Shown: piece after piece, positions 34,035 to 41,530 of the stretch | Position numbering within the stretch: the first letter of the stretch is position 1 | Layout: each line of letters opens with the position of its first letter | Virus record (IMG/VR): IMGVR_UViG_3300042562_001046 | Span: 1-64,000 of that record | Strand: one strand, 5' to 3' | DNA: 64,000 bases | Source: a virus | Position numbers and translations under genes: made by a program | Notes under the pieces: model-generated | Databases searched by the model: none | Told to the model about the DNA's origin: nothing | Seen by the model: only the letters and a program-made list of their open reading frames with translations

Positions 34035-34654
34035 GGGGTGTGCTCGAGGAGTTGTACGGGAGGGTTGCCCTTGGCGATCATGTCGAGCAGCTCGGCGTCG
34101 CTCATGCCGGTCAGGCGCTGGTGGACCACGTTGCCGCTGACGTCGACCTTGATCTTGTGCTCCACGGGGGCGTAGTAGCCGCAGATCTTCCCGACCTCGC
34201 GCCAGCCGGCAATCATGGAGGCGGGCTCACTCATGAGCTTGGCCATCTCGATCGCCTCCAGCATCCCGTCCATCACCTTCTTGCGGGTCATCTGCACCGC
34301 CTCCTGATAGTGGGCTTCGTGCTGAGCTTTGAGGGCCAGGACGTTGGGCATCCGGGCCAGGCGGTAGCCGACGCCGTCGCCGGCGTACCCGGCACGCAGG
34401 GTGGCGTTCGGGATGGTGTCGCCCTCGGCCCACGCCTGGACGAAGCGCTTCATCTTCTCGGTGAGGGGTTTGTTGGGGTCGATCTCGCTGGCGCCGGCGT
34501 TTGTGCTGGTGTCTCTACCGCGTGCCCGGGCGACGTCGACGCCTCGGTCGGTGACGTTGACACCGCGCTGGTTTTTGCGCGGCGCGTCTAGCTTGGGCTC
34601 TAGGTCATGCCGGCGCTGGGCTCTGACGGACGGGTTCTTCATTCGTGCGGTCAT
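34031..34654 (-). CDS. terS: terminase small subunit
   Basis: 207 residues. After a basic disordered N terminus, the DNA-binding helical core reads LTEKMKRFVQAWAEGDTIPN with ATLRAGYAGDGVGYRLARMP, the helix-turn-helix typical of small terminases. A dimer-type helix (TRKKVMDGMLEAIEMAKLMS) and GWREVGKICGYYAPVEHKIK follow. It recognises the packaging site and feeds TerL. It is the first gene of the left arm; TCTATCTTAGAGCTTAGAT lies directly upstream. Confidence 0.8.
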   Translation of the reverse strand: MTARMKNPSVRAQRRHDLEPKLDAPRKNQRGVNVTDRGVDVARARGRDTSTNAGASEIDPNKPLTEKMKRFVQAWAEGDTIPNATLRAGYAGDGVGYRLARMPNVLALKAQHEAHYQEAVQMTRKKVMDGMLEAIEMAKLMSEPASMIAGWREVGKICGYYAPVEHKIKVDVSGNVVHQRLTGMSDAELLDMIAKGNPPVQLLEHTP

Positions 34655-34894
34655 AGTTTTATTCTATCTTAGAGCTTAGATGAATAGGAAACTTAGATTC
34701 TAGGTAAAAAATTTCTGAAAAATTTAGAGATTCGGCTCCGTGAGTCTCCCCTCCCCGTTCCCGAATTCACCGCCCCCCGGTTCGGATTCGTGATCGGGCT
34801 GGAGGGGAAAAACCAAATACCACGCCGAGCGGAGCTCGTCGTACCGCATGAGCTGTTTGAGCAAGTTCGCTCTGTTTCTCTAGAAAGCGTCACC
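34655..34894. promoter_or_regulatory. divergent control region between the two arms
   Basis: About 240 bp separates the leftward terminase operon from the first rightward gene. The left third is AT-rich with three TTAGA-type motifs (34663-34681, 34690-34703, 34722-34731), unlike the GC-rich rest. No sigma-70 -35/-10 pair of convincing quality was found by eye. Promoters for both arms are expected here because both arms start here, but their exact position is not visible. Confidence 0.5.
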
Positions 34895-35131
34895 ATGTCC
34901 TCATTCGGCACAACCCTTGGCCGCGGCATTGCCCGCGTTGCAGCAACCACCGTCCACGCTGGCGCTGTCACTTGGACAGCCACTGGCAACTTCGGCGAAG
35001 ACCTCGCCTCTGGCTACACAGCTGGCTACGCCGAGCACTCGGCACGTCTTCAGGCTATCCGCGCTGGCATGCCAGTGCAGAAGCTCAACATCAACGTCGT
35101 GCGCCCAGCACGTCGCACTGCCAAGGCGTAA
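34895..35131 (+). CDS. 78-aa Ala/Gly/Arg-rich protein, first right-arm gene
   Basis: MSSFGTTLGRGIARVAATTV, then an alternating small-residue segment (HAGAVTWTATGNFGEDLASG) and a basic tail (VVRPARRTAKA). ATG 34895 is chosen because the frame extending upstream to 34790 runs through the control region. A strong hairpin follows the stop (35141-35162). Net basic; function unknown. As the first gene of the right arm it is presumably expressed early. Confidence 0.55.
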   Translation: MSSFGTTLGRGIARVAATTVHAGAVTWTATGNFGEDLASGYTAGYAEHSARLQAIRAGMPVQKLNINVVRPARRTAKA

Positions 35132-35140
35132 GCCTTGCCA

Positions 35141-35162
35141 CCTCGGGGCTAAGGCTCCGAGG
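35141..35162 (+). other. stable hairpin after first right-arm gene
   Basis: CCTCGGGGC-TAAG-GCTCCGAGG gives a 9-bp stem (one G-U) with a four-base loop, 10 bp after the stop codon. No T tract follows, so it is better read as an RNA processing or stabilising element, or a weak terminator. Confidence 0.5.
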
Positions 35163-35211
35163 CCTCTTCGCACCCTGCACCCCAACTCCCCCTCACTCTT
35201 AAGGACTCATC

Positions 35212-35280
35212 ATGAGATATCTCGCCCCGTTGTTGCTGCTTGCGTTCGGTGTTGGCTCATTGGTCACGATCTTGTGGTGA
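35212..35280 (+). CDS. 22-aa membrane peptide
   Basis: ATG 35212 follows AAGGACTCATC, a good ribosome site. The product MRYLAPLLLLAFGVGSLVTI-LW is a single hydrophobic helix. It ends 7 bp before the next start. Very short, so coding status rests on the ribosome site and tight fit. It could be a small membrane effector or a leader peptide. Confidence 0.45.
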   Translation: MRYLAPLLLLAFGVGSLVTILW

Positions 35281-35287
35281 TCAGAGC

Positions 35288-35560
35288 ATGAACAACGTCA
35301 TCACACCCCAGGCTACCGAAGCCCAAGTCATCGCGCTCAACGAGCGCATCGCCTCCCTCGAAGCTCAGCTCGCCCTCGCACGCACGTGCTACCGCGCACT
35401 GCGCGACAGCATCACCGCACCCGTGGTGTTCACGGCGGTGGCCACCACCGCACCTACGGTCACCCGCTACCGCGACGCACTCGGTCGCGAATGGATCAAG
35501 ACACGCATCGGCACGCGTGCCACCTCTCGGCTCGCTGAGCCTGAGCTCGTCGCTGCGTAA
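35288..35560 (+). CDS. 90-aa protein with coiled-coil N terminus
   Basis: MNNVITPQATEAQVIALNER continues into IASLEAQLALARTCYRALRD, a coiled coil, then a Thr/Ala-rich stretch and a basic YRDALGREWIKTRIGTRATS end. The ATG is 7 bp after the 22-aa gene. No family known. Followed by a strong hairpin at 35594. Confidence 0.6.
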   Translation: MNNVITPQATEAQVIALNERIASLEAQLALARTCYRALRDSITAPVVFTAVATTAPTVTRYRDALGREWIKTRIGTRATSRLAEPELVAA

Positions 35561-35593
35561 TCCACCACCGCGTAACAACGTGGTCTTTCAACC

Positions 35594-35616
35594 GCAGGGG
35601 TGCTCAGCACCTCTGC
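35594..35616 (+). other. 10-bp hairpin before the L7/L12-like gene
   Basis: GCAGGGGTGC and GCACCTCTGC pair (one G-U) around a three-base loop, ending 23 bp before ATG 35639 and close to its TTAGGAG ribosome site. Possibly an mRNA stabiliser or a transcription attenuator. Confidence 0.5.
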
Positions 35617-35638
35617 TATCTATTTAGGAGCAATCATC

Positions 35639-35908
35639 ATGACTCACAAGTTCTCTGTCAACGGGGTGGAGGTCACAGTACCGGATTGCGTGGCCACCGC
35701 CGTGTGCGCTATGGCTCTCGTGGTCGCTGGGAACTGCCGCGCCTCGCTAAGGGTCGAGGCAATCAAGCTGGTACGCACCGCTGGCCTCGGCCTGTACGAG
35801 GCCAAGCACATCGTCGACTACATGTGGGACAACTTCAGCCTCAGCGAGGAGGGCGTGGTCTGCGCCGTCACCAAGTTGGTGAGCTACCACGGCCGCACGG
35901 ATTACTAA
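35639..35908 (+). CDS. small protein with ribosomal L7/L12 C-terminal-like motif
   Basis: 89 residues from ATG 35639 behind TTAGGAG. The segment RVEAIKLVRTAGLGLYEAKH followed by IVDYMW closely follows the L7/L12 C-terminal signature (K-x-x-V-IK-x-VR-x-x-x-GLGLKEAK-x-x-V). In the ribosome that surface recruits translation GTPases. The rest of the protein (MTHKFSVNGVEVTVPDCVAT) is a short beta start. Whether it folds like L7/L12 or binds a GTPase is inference; small phage proteins with this motif exist but have no settled role. Confidence 0.65.
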   Translation: MTHKFSVNGVEVTVPDCVATAVCAMALVVAGNCRASLRVEAIKLVRTAGLGLYEAKHIVDYMWDNFSLSEEGVVCAVTKLVSYHGRTDY

Positions 35909-35910
35909 CC

Positions 35911-36222
35911 ATGATCGAAGTCGTACTTGCCTTCGGGCTCATCAACATCGTTTTTGAGTTCGTCTTGCTGAGCATGTTGAAGCCGCGCACGCGGCTGCGA
36001 CTGCTCGGAAATCATAATAGTCAAATACTATTGCACATCGGTTTCCTATTGATAAACCTTATCGTCCACTGGGGGACCTTGATAGGGACGATGTCCTCAA
36101 TCCTCGCATTTGTCTGCTCAATTGTGACGGTTCGCGGCGCTCAGTTGCTGTACGGCAGCATCGCTGAGAACCGCTACTACACGCTCGGAATCATCAAGTA
36201 TTCAAAGGCTGAACTCGCATGA
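35911..36222 (+). CDS. membrane protein, 2-3 transmembrane helices
   Basis: 103 residues. Hydrophobic segments at about 3-22 (EVVLAFGLINIVFEFVLLSM), 38-58 (QILLHIGFLLINLIVHWGTL) and 59-74, with a basic KPRTRLRLLGNH loop between the first two. More AT-rich than its neighbours. Two bases after the preceding stop; ends by overlapping the next ATG (ATGA). Function unknown; inner-membrane location inferred. Confidence 0.65.
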   Translation: MIEVVLAFGLINIVFEFVLLSMLKPRTRLRLLGNHNSQILLHIGFLLINLIVHWGTLIGTMSSILAFVCSIVTVRGAQLLYGSIAENRYYTLGIIKYSKAELA

Positions 36223-36308
36223 AGCACTACCGCATCTTCACCTGGGCCAAACGTCTTGGCCTGTCCAACACACGCGCTTGGCGCTTGGCCAACTATCTCT
36301 CGGAGTAG
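36219..36308 (+). CDS. 29-aa basic peptide
   Basis: MKHYRIFTWAKRLGLSNTRA-WRLANYLSE. Its ATG overlaps the upstream stop (ATGA) and a strong hairpin follows at 36323. The WAKRLGLSNTRAWRLANYL part could form a small helix-turn-helix-like unit. Short, so coding is moderately supported. Confidence 0.45.
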   Translation: MKHYRIFTWAKRLGLSNTRAWRLANYLSE

Positions 36309-36322
36309 CAGCCTGAAACACA

Positions 36323-36342
36323 ACGCCGGCTGAAGCCGGCGT
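36323..36342 (+). other. perfect 8-bp GC hairpin
   Basis: ACGCCGGC-TGAA-GCCGGCGT, 14 bp after the stop of the 29-aa gene. No T tract follows. One of five hairpins that punctuate this gene cluster. Confidence 0.55.
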
Positions 36343-36382
36343 ACTGCGTGATCCGCTTGAGGAATTTCCCTCTGGAGGATTT

Positions 36383-36562
36383 ATGGCTCAAACCTACGCA
36401 TCCGGCACCTACACACGCATTGAATTCTTCGATGCGTGCTTTCACCACCATGACAACCGCCCACCTCTATGGTGCGTGCGCAAAGTTGGCATGGGTCAAT
36501 CACGCGACTGGCCTCAGCCGCAGGTCATCGCACCAACCGACTGGGACGACTTCCTGTTCTAA
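36383..36562 (+). CDS. 59-aa acidic/aromatic small protein
   Basis: ATG 36383 follows CTGGAGGATTT, a strong ribosome site. The product has YTRIEFFDACFHHHDNRPPL and ends DWDDFLF. The longer overlapping frame (36348-36935) is Ser/Thr low-complexity and rejected. Function unknown. Confidence 0.55.
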   Translation: MAQTYASGTYTRIEFFDACFHHHDNRPPLWCVRKVGMGQSRDWPQPQVIAPTDWDDFLF

Positions 36563-36574
36563 CCACACCACACC

Positions 36575-36814
36575 ATGCCAAACACCATCCAACTCCCCTA
36601 CCTCGGCAAGCACGTCGAACCTCAGCCCAAAGCTGAGCGCGTCCGCACCATCGAGATCTCAATGGCTGACCTGCGCGACAACGAGCTGCGCAATCTCTCG
36701 ACCCTTGACGACCCCGCGGACATCTTCATCCGCAAAGTGGAACACCTCGCCGAACTCCTCGGCTGCTCAGAACAAAAAGCTGAGCGGCTCCTGCTCGCTC
36801 GTCTCGCTGCCTAA
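36575..36814 (+). CDS. 79-aa helical protein
   Basis: MPNTIQLPYLGKHVEPQPKA, a strand (VRTIEISMADLRDN) and a C-terminal helical pair (IFIRKVEHLAELLGCSEQKA). The ribosome site is weak. Followed by a CGTGCA/TGCACG hairpin at 36819. The second half resembles a small helix-turn-helix but no family is certain. Confidence 0.6.
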   Translation: MPNTIQLPYLGKHVEPQPKAERVRTIEISMADLRDNELRNLSTLDDPADIFIRKVEHLAELLGCSEQKAERLLLARLAA

Positions 36815-36818
36815 AACC

Positions 36819-36837
36819 CGTGCAAGTCTGCTGCACG
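36819..36837 (+). other. CGTGCA/TGCACG hairpin
   Basis: A six-bp stem with a 7-nt loop just after the stop at 36814. Fourth in the series of intergenic hairpins in this cluster. Confidence 0.4.
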
Positions 36838-36879
36838 TTAATCCGCAGGCGCAAACTCAACCACAACTGAAAGCACGCC

Positions 36880-37788
36880 ATGAACAAATCTCCTGCCAAA
36901 ACCCACCACTACTTCGACCTCTTCCAATTCATTGACGCCATCCCGTCCGTCGAAGTCGCTGCCCAAGTCGCCACATCCACCGCCTGGCGCATCGACGTCA
37001 CCATCATCAGCGCTGCACGGCAGATCTACAAAGCCGTGAAAGAAGAACTCTACAACCAGGGCGTCGACGAACGCGCTGAATTGACCAACGCACTCAACAT
37101 GCAGGCTTTCGCCGAAGAGTCGTTCAGCGAGATCGGCTCATCACTGACTGGCCCGATCGCCACCATCAAGCACCTCACCTACCAGCGCGAAGCCTGGCAA
37201 GAACTGGCCAAACGCCTGACAGCACTGACCTGCAACTGGCAAGGCGTTCCAAACTTCTACGCTGAGAAGTCTCTCGAAGACCAAATCTTCAACCCCGGCA
37301 ACATGAAAGTGTCCGGCGACACCAAGCGCAAACTCAAAATGGGAAGTCAACGAAAAGCAGAAGCCGCAGGTTCACCCGAACTGGCAGCTGCCCTCTACGA
37401 GCGACAACTCGCACGCTCCGCAGGCAAAGCCGAGGACATCACAGCGCTAATGAAAACCCAAGCACAAGGCATCGCCTTCATGCTCGACGCAGCCGCCCGT
37501 CACGGCAACGTGCTCAACAAAGAAAGCTGCACACCGCAAGGTGAGCTGTCGCCACTGTTCTCTGGTCTGCCTGTCGACGTTCAGCGCATCCTCATCGACA
37601 ACGCCATCAAGGCAGCGCAACGCGCAGAAGAGTGGGCAGCAGAAGATCGCTCCATCACTGAAAGTGGCTACGACACCATCTGCATCTGCAGCCTCAAAGC
37701 TGTCGCCGAACTTCAGTCAGTCCTGAAAGCTCCCAAGTTCCGCGAACCACAGCAGCAAGCTGAAGCTGTCGAGAACACCCTCGGCTAA
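36880..37788 (+). CDS. 302-aa helical protein of unknown function
   Basis: All-helical, Ala/Glu/Gln-rich protein. Recognisable stretches are VTIISAARQIYKAVKEELYN, YQREAWQELAKRLTALTCNW and GDTKRKLKMGSQRKAEAAGS. No catalytic motif is visible and I do not recognise the family. It is the largest gene before the origin-like gap and primase gene, so a replication-accessory or host-takeover role is possible but unsupported. A GNRA-loop hairpin follows its stop. Confidence 0.7.
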   Translation: MNKSPAKTHHYFDLFQFIDAIPSVEVAAQVATSTAWRIDVTIISAARQIYKAVKEELYNQGVDERAELTNALNMQAFAEESFSEIGSSLTGPIATIKHLTYQREAWQELAKRLTALTCNWQGVPNFYAEKSLEDQIFNPGNMKVSGDTKRKLKMGSQRKAEAAGSPELAAALYERQLARSAGKAEDITALMKTQAQGIAFMLDAAARHGNVLNKESCTPQGELSPLFSGLPVDVQRILIDNAIKAAQRAEEWAAEDRSITESGYDTICICSLKAVAELQSVLKAPKFREPQQQAEAVENTLG

Positions 37789-37797
37789 ACCCCAGAA

Positions 37798-37819
37798 ACC
37801 CAGGCCGCAAGGTCTGGGT
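37798..37819 (+). other. 9-bp hairpin with GCAA tetraloop
   Basis: ACCCAGGCC-GCAA-GGTCTGGGT (one G-U) lies 10 bp after the stop at 37788. GNRA loops stabilise RNA hairpins. No T tract follows directly, although a TGCCTA-TTTTT-TAGGCA element follows at 37848-37864. Confidence 0.55.
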
Positions 37820-37839
37820 CTCACGCCGGGCTTGTTTGA

Positions 37840-38083
37840 TGGGCAACTGCCTATTTTTTAGGCAATTACGGAATTTCACTTAAAAGCCCAAACCCCTTAC
37901 TGTAAAAGACTATCTCTCTCAATACTACACTTCCCTTTTTTAAATCTTAATTTAGTAAGTGTAAGTGTAATATATAGAGGGGTTTACCAATGAAAAGGGG
38001 TCTAACGCTATTACACCTGTGAGCGCCCCGTTTTGGGGGTCTATGATGACTTTTCGACCAAAACGATCTGAAGAGGTAAAAAC
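37840..38083. other. AT-rich, repeat-bearing gap upstream of primase (candidate origin)
   Basis: This stretch has no gene, is clearly AT-richer than its surroundings at 37850-37985, and contains several repeats. These are the TGCCTA/TAGGCA inverted repeat (37848-37864), tandem AAGTGTAAGTGTAA with an upstream TACACTT complement (37926-37932), and one copy of a 38-bp repeat found again, inverted, at the right edge of the window. Location directly before the primase-helicase gene supports a replication origin or a major promoter/operator. Neither has been tested. Confidence 0.4.
37984..38021 (+). repeat. 38-bp inverted-repeat copy A
   Basis: Starts TTACCAATGAAAAGGGGTCT and matches the reverse complement of 63963-64000 at 36 of 38 positions (differences at 38007 and 38018). 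A 10-codon frame (MKRGLTLLHL) runs through it, but the conservation looks DNA-level. Confidence 0.85.
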
Positions 38084-40486
38084 GTGAAACTGACCTTCCT
38101 AAATGCCCCGGTGCCGTTAACTAAGTCTTACACCAAACTGACAGATGGCACGATCGAAAAAAGTTCGTACCCCAATGTTTGGGAGGTGACATCGATCATC
38201 GAAGACTGCCGTGACCTCAAGCACTTCGAGACCCTGATCAACAAACACGCAGCCCTCGGCAACTGCCTGCTCAAAGGCATGGTGCTGCGTGATCTGTTCT
38301 GTGAATCCCGCAAAGACTCCACCGACCGCAACGGCACCACGGAATGGCTGTGCCTGGACATTGACGGGATCGAGCCTCAGTTCAGCACCACAGTGCAGCG
38401 CTTTGACAAGACATCGCGAGCCTTCGTCGATGTGCCCGTCGTGCTCCCAGTCACTGTTGACTATCTCCTGCAAGAGATGGGCCTCGGCGAGGTGTCCTAC
38501 ATCTTGCAGTGGTCAGGCTCTATGAACATCACTGGCCCTGCCCTGCGCTGCCACGTGTTCATCATGCTAAGCAAACCTGTCTCCGCACCACTTGTCAAAC
38601 AGTGGCTGATTCAGAAGAACCATGAGGTTGACATTTTTCAGCAGCACCAACAACTCACCAAGACCGGCAACTCCCTCACCTGGGGGCTTGACATCACCGC
38701 CTGCCAGTCCGACAAGCTGATCTACATCGCCCCGCCAGTCCTCAAGGGCATCAAAAACCCACTGGGTCGTCTACCCCGTGTCAGCCTGGTCACTCGCCCC
38801 CAAGCCACCTTCGACCTGGTGGATCAGATCAACACCACCGAACAGAACCGCGTGCTCACCGACACCCGTGTGCTCGAGCTGCGCGACATTGCAGGCCTAC
38901 CCAAGCGCAAGCTGACCTACAAGACCGTGGGTGCTCACCAGGTGCTGGCCAAGCCCGACGAGTGCATCGCCACTGAGATCAAACAAGACCGGGGCTTCGT
39001 CTACTTCAACCTCAACGGTGGTGACTCCTGGGCCTACTACCACCCAGAAAACAACCCTGACTACATCTTCAACTTCAAAGGTGAGCCGGTGTATCTCACC
39101 AAGGAGCTGCTGCCCACGTACTGGGAGTCGTTGAAGTCACAAGCCTACCGCACCAGCTCAACAGGGCTGACCTACCTGGCCTTCCTGGACCGTCAAACCA
39201 GCGTCTACTGGCGCGGCACCTACGACGCAGCCACTGACGACCTGAACATCAACCAGGCCAAGACCGAGACCATGGTCCGCCAGTTCGCAGACTCCAACGG
39301 CCTGCGGCTGGGCGACAACATCCCTGAGTGGGACATGACCTTCAACCCCCATGACAACGTGCGGGTCGACTTCGCCAACAACACGGTCAACACCTTTGAG
39401 CTAACTGAGTACATGCGCACGCCAGTGAGACGTGTCTCCAAGTGCCCTCCCGTCACCTTCAAGATCATCAGCCACGTCCTTGGAGACGATGTTGACGCCG
39501 TCGAGCACTTCATGAACTGGATCAGCTTCATCGCTCAGGAGCGCGACCGCACCATGACCGCGTGGATCTGGCAGGGCACCCAGGGCACCGGCAAGGGCCT
39601 GCTGATGAACAAGATCCTGGCCCCTCTGTTCGGCACCCGACAGACCGCCATCAAACGCGCCAGTGAATTGTCAGAAAAGTGGACCGACTTCGTTGCCAAC
39701 AAGTTCCTCGTCTTTATCGACGAGGTTCAGACATCTGCGTTCCGCGACGAGGCCAACGTGATCAGCAACCTGAAGAACCTGATCACAGAACCGACCGCCC
39801 AGATCCGCATGATGAACCGCAACACCTACGACGTGCCGAACCACTCGAACTGGATCTTCGCCTCCAACAAACCCGACCCTGTCTCGGTAGACAAGGAAGA
39901 CCGGCGCTTCAACGTCGGTCCCTACCAGGCCAAGAAGCTGCAGATCACTCAGAAGGAGCTGGACCAGATCGACAAGGAGCTGCAGGAGTTCCACCACTAC
40001 CTGATGAGCTACGCCGTCGACAAGATCCAGGCCAGCACGGTGCTGCAGAGCTCAGCCCGCACTACCCTGATTGAGCTGTCCCAGACCACCTCAGAATCCA
40101 CTGCCAGCGCCCTGAACGAAGGCAACATGCAGTTCTTCCTCGACCAGCTGCCCACCAGTGACCTGTACAAAACCGACCATCTCAGTCTCAACCGCGTCGA
40201 GACCTACCGGCGAACTTTGTTCGACATCATCCAGCGCACGCGCAGCGACGGCAACTGCAACATCCGTCGTGATGAGCTGTTCGTGATCTTCGACTACACC
40301 GTTGGCGGCATGAACCCAAGTCCAACGACGTTCACCCGCTTCCTAGGACATCGCCAGATCACCGTGAAGCCGGTGAGCATCCAGGGCAAGACTGACAGAG
40401 GCACGACGACGACCTGGCAGGACGTGGCCAGCTTCCCGGCCTACCTGAAGGCAACCTTCGCCGAAATTAAAATAAAAACAGCTTGA
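38084..40486 (+). CDS. primase-helicase fusion (AEP-like primase, SF3-type helicase)
   Basis: 800 residues, GTG start at 38084 behind AGAGG. The N-terminal part has the primase-like motifs LDIDG (91-95, metal-binding DxD) and RCHVF (155-159). The C-terminal ATPase has Walker A QGTQGTGKG (about 498-506), Walker B FLVFIDE (about 540-546) and a downstream sensor-like IFASNKPDP. This matches phage/plasmid primase-helicases of the DUF5906/VirE type. It would unwind the origin and prime synthesis for the phage polymerase encoded at 52.9 kb. Adjacent to the AT-rich candidate origin. Confidence 0.8.
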   Translation: MKLTFLNAPVPLTKSYTKLTDGTIEKSSYPNVWEVTSIIEDCRDLKHFETLINKHAALGNCLLKGMVLRDLFCESRKDSTDRNGTTEWLCLDIDGIEPQFSTTVQRFDKTSRAFVDVPVVLPVTVDYLLQEMGLGEVSYILQWSGSMNITGPALRCHVFIMLSKPVSAPLVKQWLIQKNHEVDIFQQHQQLTKTGNSLTWGLDITACQSDKLIYIAPPVLKGIKNPLGRLPRVSLVTRPQATFDLVDQINTTEQNRVLTDTRVLELRDIAGLPKRKLTYKTVGAHQVLAKPDECIATEIKQDRGFVYFNLNGGDSWAYYHPENNPDYIFNFKGEPVYLTKELLPTYWESLKSQAYRTSSTGLTYLAFLDRQTSVYWRGTYDAATDDLNINQAKTETMVRQFADSNGLRLGDNIPEWDMTFNPHDNVRVDFANNTVNTFELTEYMRTPVRRVSKCPPVTFKIISHVLGDDVDAVEHFMNWISFIAQERDRTMTAWIWQGTQGTGKGLLMNKILAPLFGTRQTAIKRASELSEKWTDFVANKFLVFIDEVQTSAFRDEANVISNLKNLITEPTAQIRMMNRNTYDVPNHSNWIFASNKPDPVSVDKEDRRFNVGPYQAKKLQITQKELDQIDKELQEFHHYLMSYAVDKIQASTVLQSSARTTLIELSQTTSESTASALNEGNMQFFLDQLPTSDLYKTDHLSLNRVETYRRTLFDIIQRTRSDGNCNIRRDELFVIFDYTVGGMNPSPTTFTRFLGHRQITVKPVSIQGKTDRGTTTTWQDVASFPAYLKATFAEIKIKTA

Positions 40487-40503
40487 CCTTTTTTTATCTT
40501 CAT

Positions 40504-40534
40504 ATCTAAAATCTAATCCATGTCGAACTTAGAT
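40504..40534 (+). promoter_or_regulatory. TTAGAT-type motif pair before 91-aa gene
   Basis: ATCTAAAATCTAATC and, just inside the gene start, AACTTAGATAA flank ATG 40520. Same motif family as at 50753 and 55332. Confidence 0.45.
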
Positions 40535-40795
40535 AACCCAGTCGCCACCACCTCCATCCGCTTCCACGGAGCGGATGTGCGCAACCTGGTGAGGTCAAGC
40601 CCCGCGATGACACAGGCCATCCGGGACATGTCGCTCGGCATGCTGGACGCAACAATCAACGTCTACACACAGCCCCGCATAGCAGACACTGAGCCAATGG
40701 AGTGGTCGATGACCATCTCCTCGCCCGTCGGGCGCCGCAGCCTCGCGCTGATCCAACGCAAGCCCAACAGCGCAGTGCTGATCACCGGCGAATAA
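40520..40795 (+). CDS. 91-aa protein downstream of primase
   Basis: MSNLDNPVATTSIRFHGADV starts a protein with helix DVRNLVRSSPAMTQAIRDMS and a beta C-terminal half (MEWSMTISSPVGRRSLALIQ). No family recognised. It starts 33 bp after the primase gene and has a regulatory-type motif overlapping its start. Confidence 0.6.
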   Translation: MSNLDNPVATTSIRFHGADVRNLVRSSPAMTQAIRDMSLGMLDATINVYTQPRIADTEPMEWSMTISSPVGRRSLALIQRKPNSAVLITGE

Positions 40796-40877
40796 GCCCC
40801 CGCTCCCCTCCCTAGCTACGCAGCGCCCGAAGACCGGGTGAAGCGCAGCTCGCCCTGAAATCTAAGAAAGGCCTTCG

Positions 40878-41033
40878 ATGAACGTCACTTATCTAACACG
40901 CGCTCGCCGGCACTTCAACTGCGCCGACCAGAAAACCAACCGCCACAACCAGCGGGCCTGGATCCGCTCGATCCGGTTTCTGGGCGCGAACTGGCTGCTG
41001 GCTCAACCCGTCACACGGACAACCACCCAATGA
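40878..41033 (+). CDS. 51-aa basic protein
   Basis: MNVTYLTRARRHFNCADQKT continues to a hydrophobic SIRFLGANWLLAQP. ATG 40878 follows AGAAAGG and the stop overlaps the next ATG (ATGA). An AATCTAAGAAAG motif precedes it. Function unknown. Confidence 0.5.
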   Translation: MNVTYLTRARRHFNCADQKTNRHNQRAWIRSIRFLGANWLLAQPVTRTTTQ

Positions 41034-41296
41034 AGATTGAAGTCGAAGTCTCTGAAGCAGAGCTGAAGGATGCTCTGGCCCACCACGTGCGCACAGCTGT
41101 CGCTGACCGCATCCACGCCTGGGGCCAGCAGAACCTACTTAAAGAAGCCGTGGCCGCGAAGTACCGCGAACTCGTCTCTGAGCTGGTCGAAGAAGAGCTG
41201 CGGAAAGCTCCACAGATCCGCGAGCAGATCCAGCAGGCCCTGATCAACAAGATCCGCGGGCAGCTCACCACGGCGATGAACAAGAAGACACCATGA
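41030..41296 (+). CDS. 88-aa helical protein
   Basis: MKIEVEVSEAELKDALAHHV, then a long amphipathic helix (LVSELVEEELRKAPQIREQI) and a basic C terminus. A strand followed by helices, highly charged. Coupled to the preceding gene by a 4-bp overlap. Function unknown. Confidence 0.65.
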   Translation: MKIEVEVSEAELKDALAHHVRTAVADRIHAWGQQNLLKEAVAAKYRELVSELVEEELRKAPQIREQIQQALINKIRGQLTTAMNKKTP

Positions 41297-41346
41297 CCAC
41301 ACCACGATCTCGCTTGCTGCTTTTTGTTTTCTGCTGGGGTACTTGA
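41293..41346 (+). CDS. 17-aa hydrophobic peptide (tentative)
   Basis: MTTPRSRLLLFVFCWGT, ATG overlapping the previous stop (ATGA) and ending one base before the next ATG. Very short; could be a leader peptide coupling translation of neighbours rather than a functional product. Confidence 0.25.
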   Translation: MTTPRSRLLLFVFCWGT

Positions 41347-41347
41347 C

Positions 41348-41530
41348 ATGAAAACACCCCTGCCTACATGTTACGGACTGGTTGGCTACACCGAAGCTCA
41401 AATGCTTGAGTACGGCAAAGCAGAGTTTGAACGGGCGCTGCTACTGGCAATGAACGCAACTAAAGCATTTGGTAAGACTGGCGATGTGATTGCGGTAGTG
41501 ATCGGACACATAAAGAGGGATGAAACATGA
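41348..41530 (+). CDS. 60-aa protein
   Basis: MKTPLPTCYGLVGYTEAQML followed by an amphipathic helix (KAEFERALLLAMNATKAFGK) and a short beta end. ATG 41348 follows GGGG at a suitable distance. The stop overlaps the next ATG (ATGA). Unknown function. Confidence 0.5.
   Translation: MKTPLPTCYGLVGYTEAQMLEYGKAEFERALLLAMNATKAFGKTGDVIAVVIGHIKRDET

Noticed and set aside
34693-34989. Minus-strand 98-aa frame in the divergent control region
   Set aside because: Ser/Arg/Thr-rich, overlaps the first right-arm gene in antisense and the promoter region, with no ribosome site.
36348-36935. 195-aa plus frame rich in Ser/Thr
   Set aside because: It overlaps two better genes (36383-36562, 36575-36814), has low complexity, and covers the hairpin at 36819.
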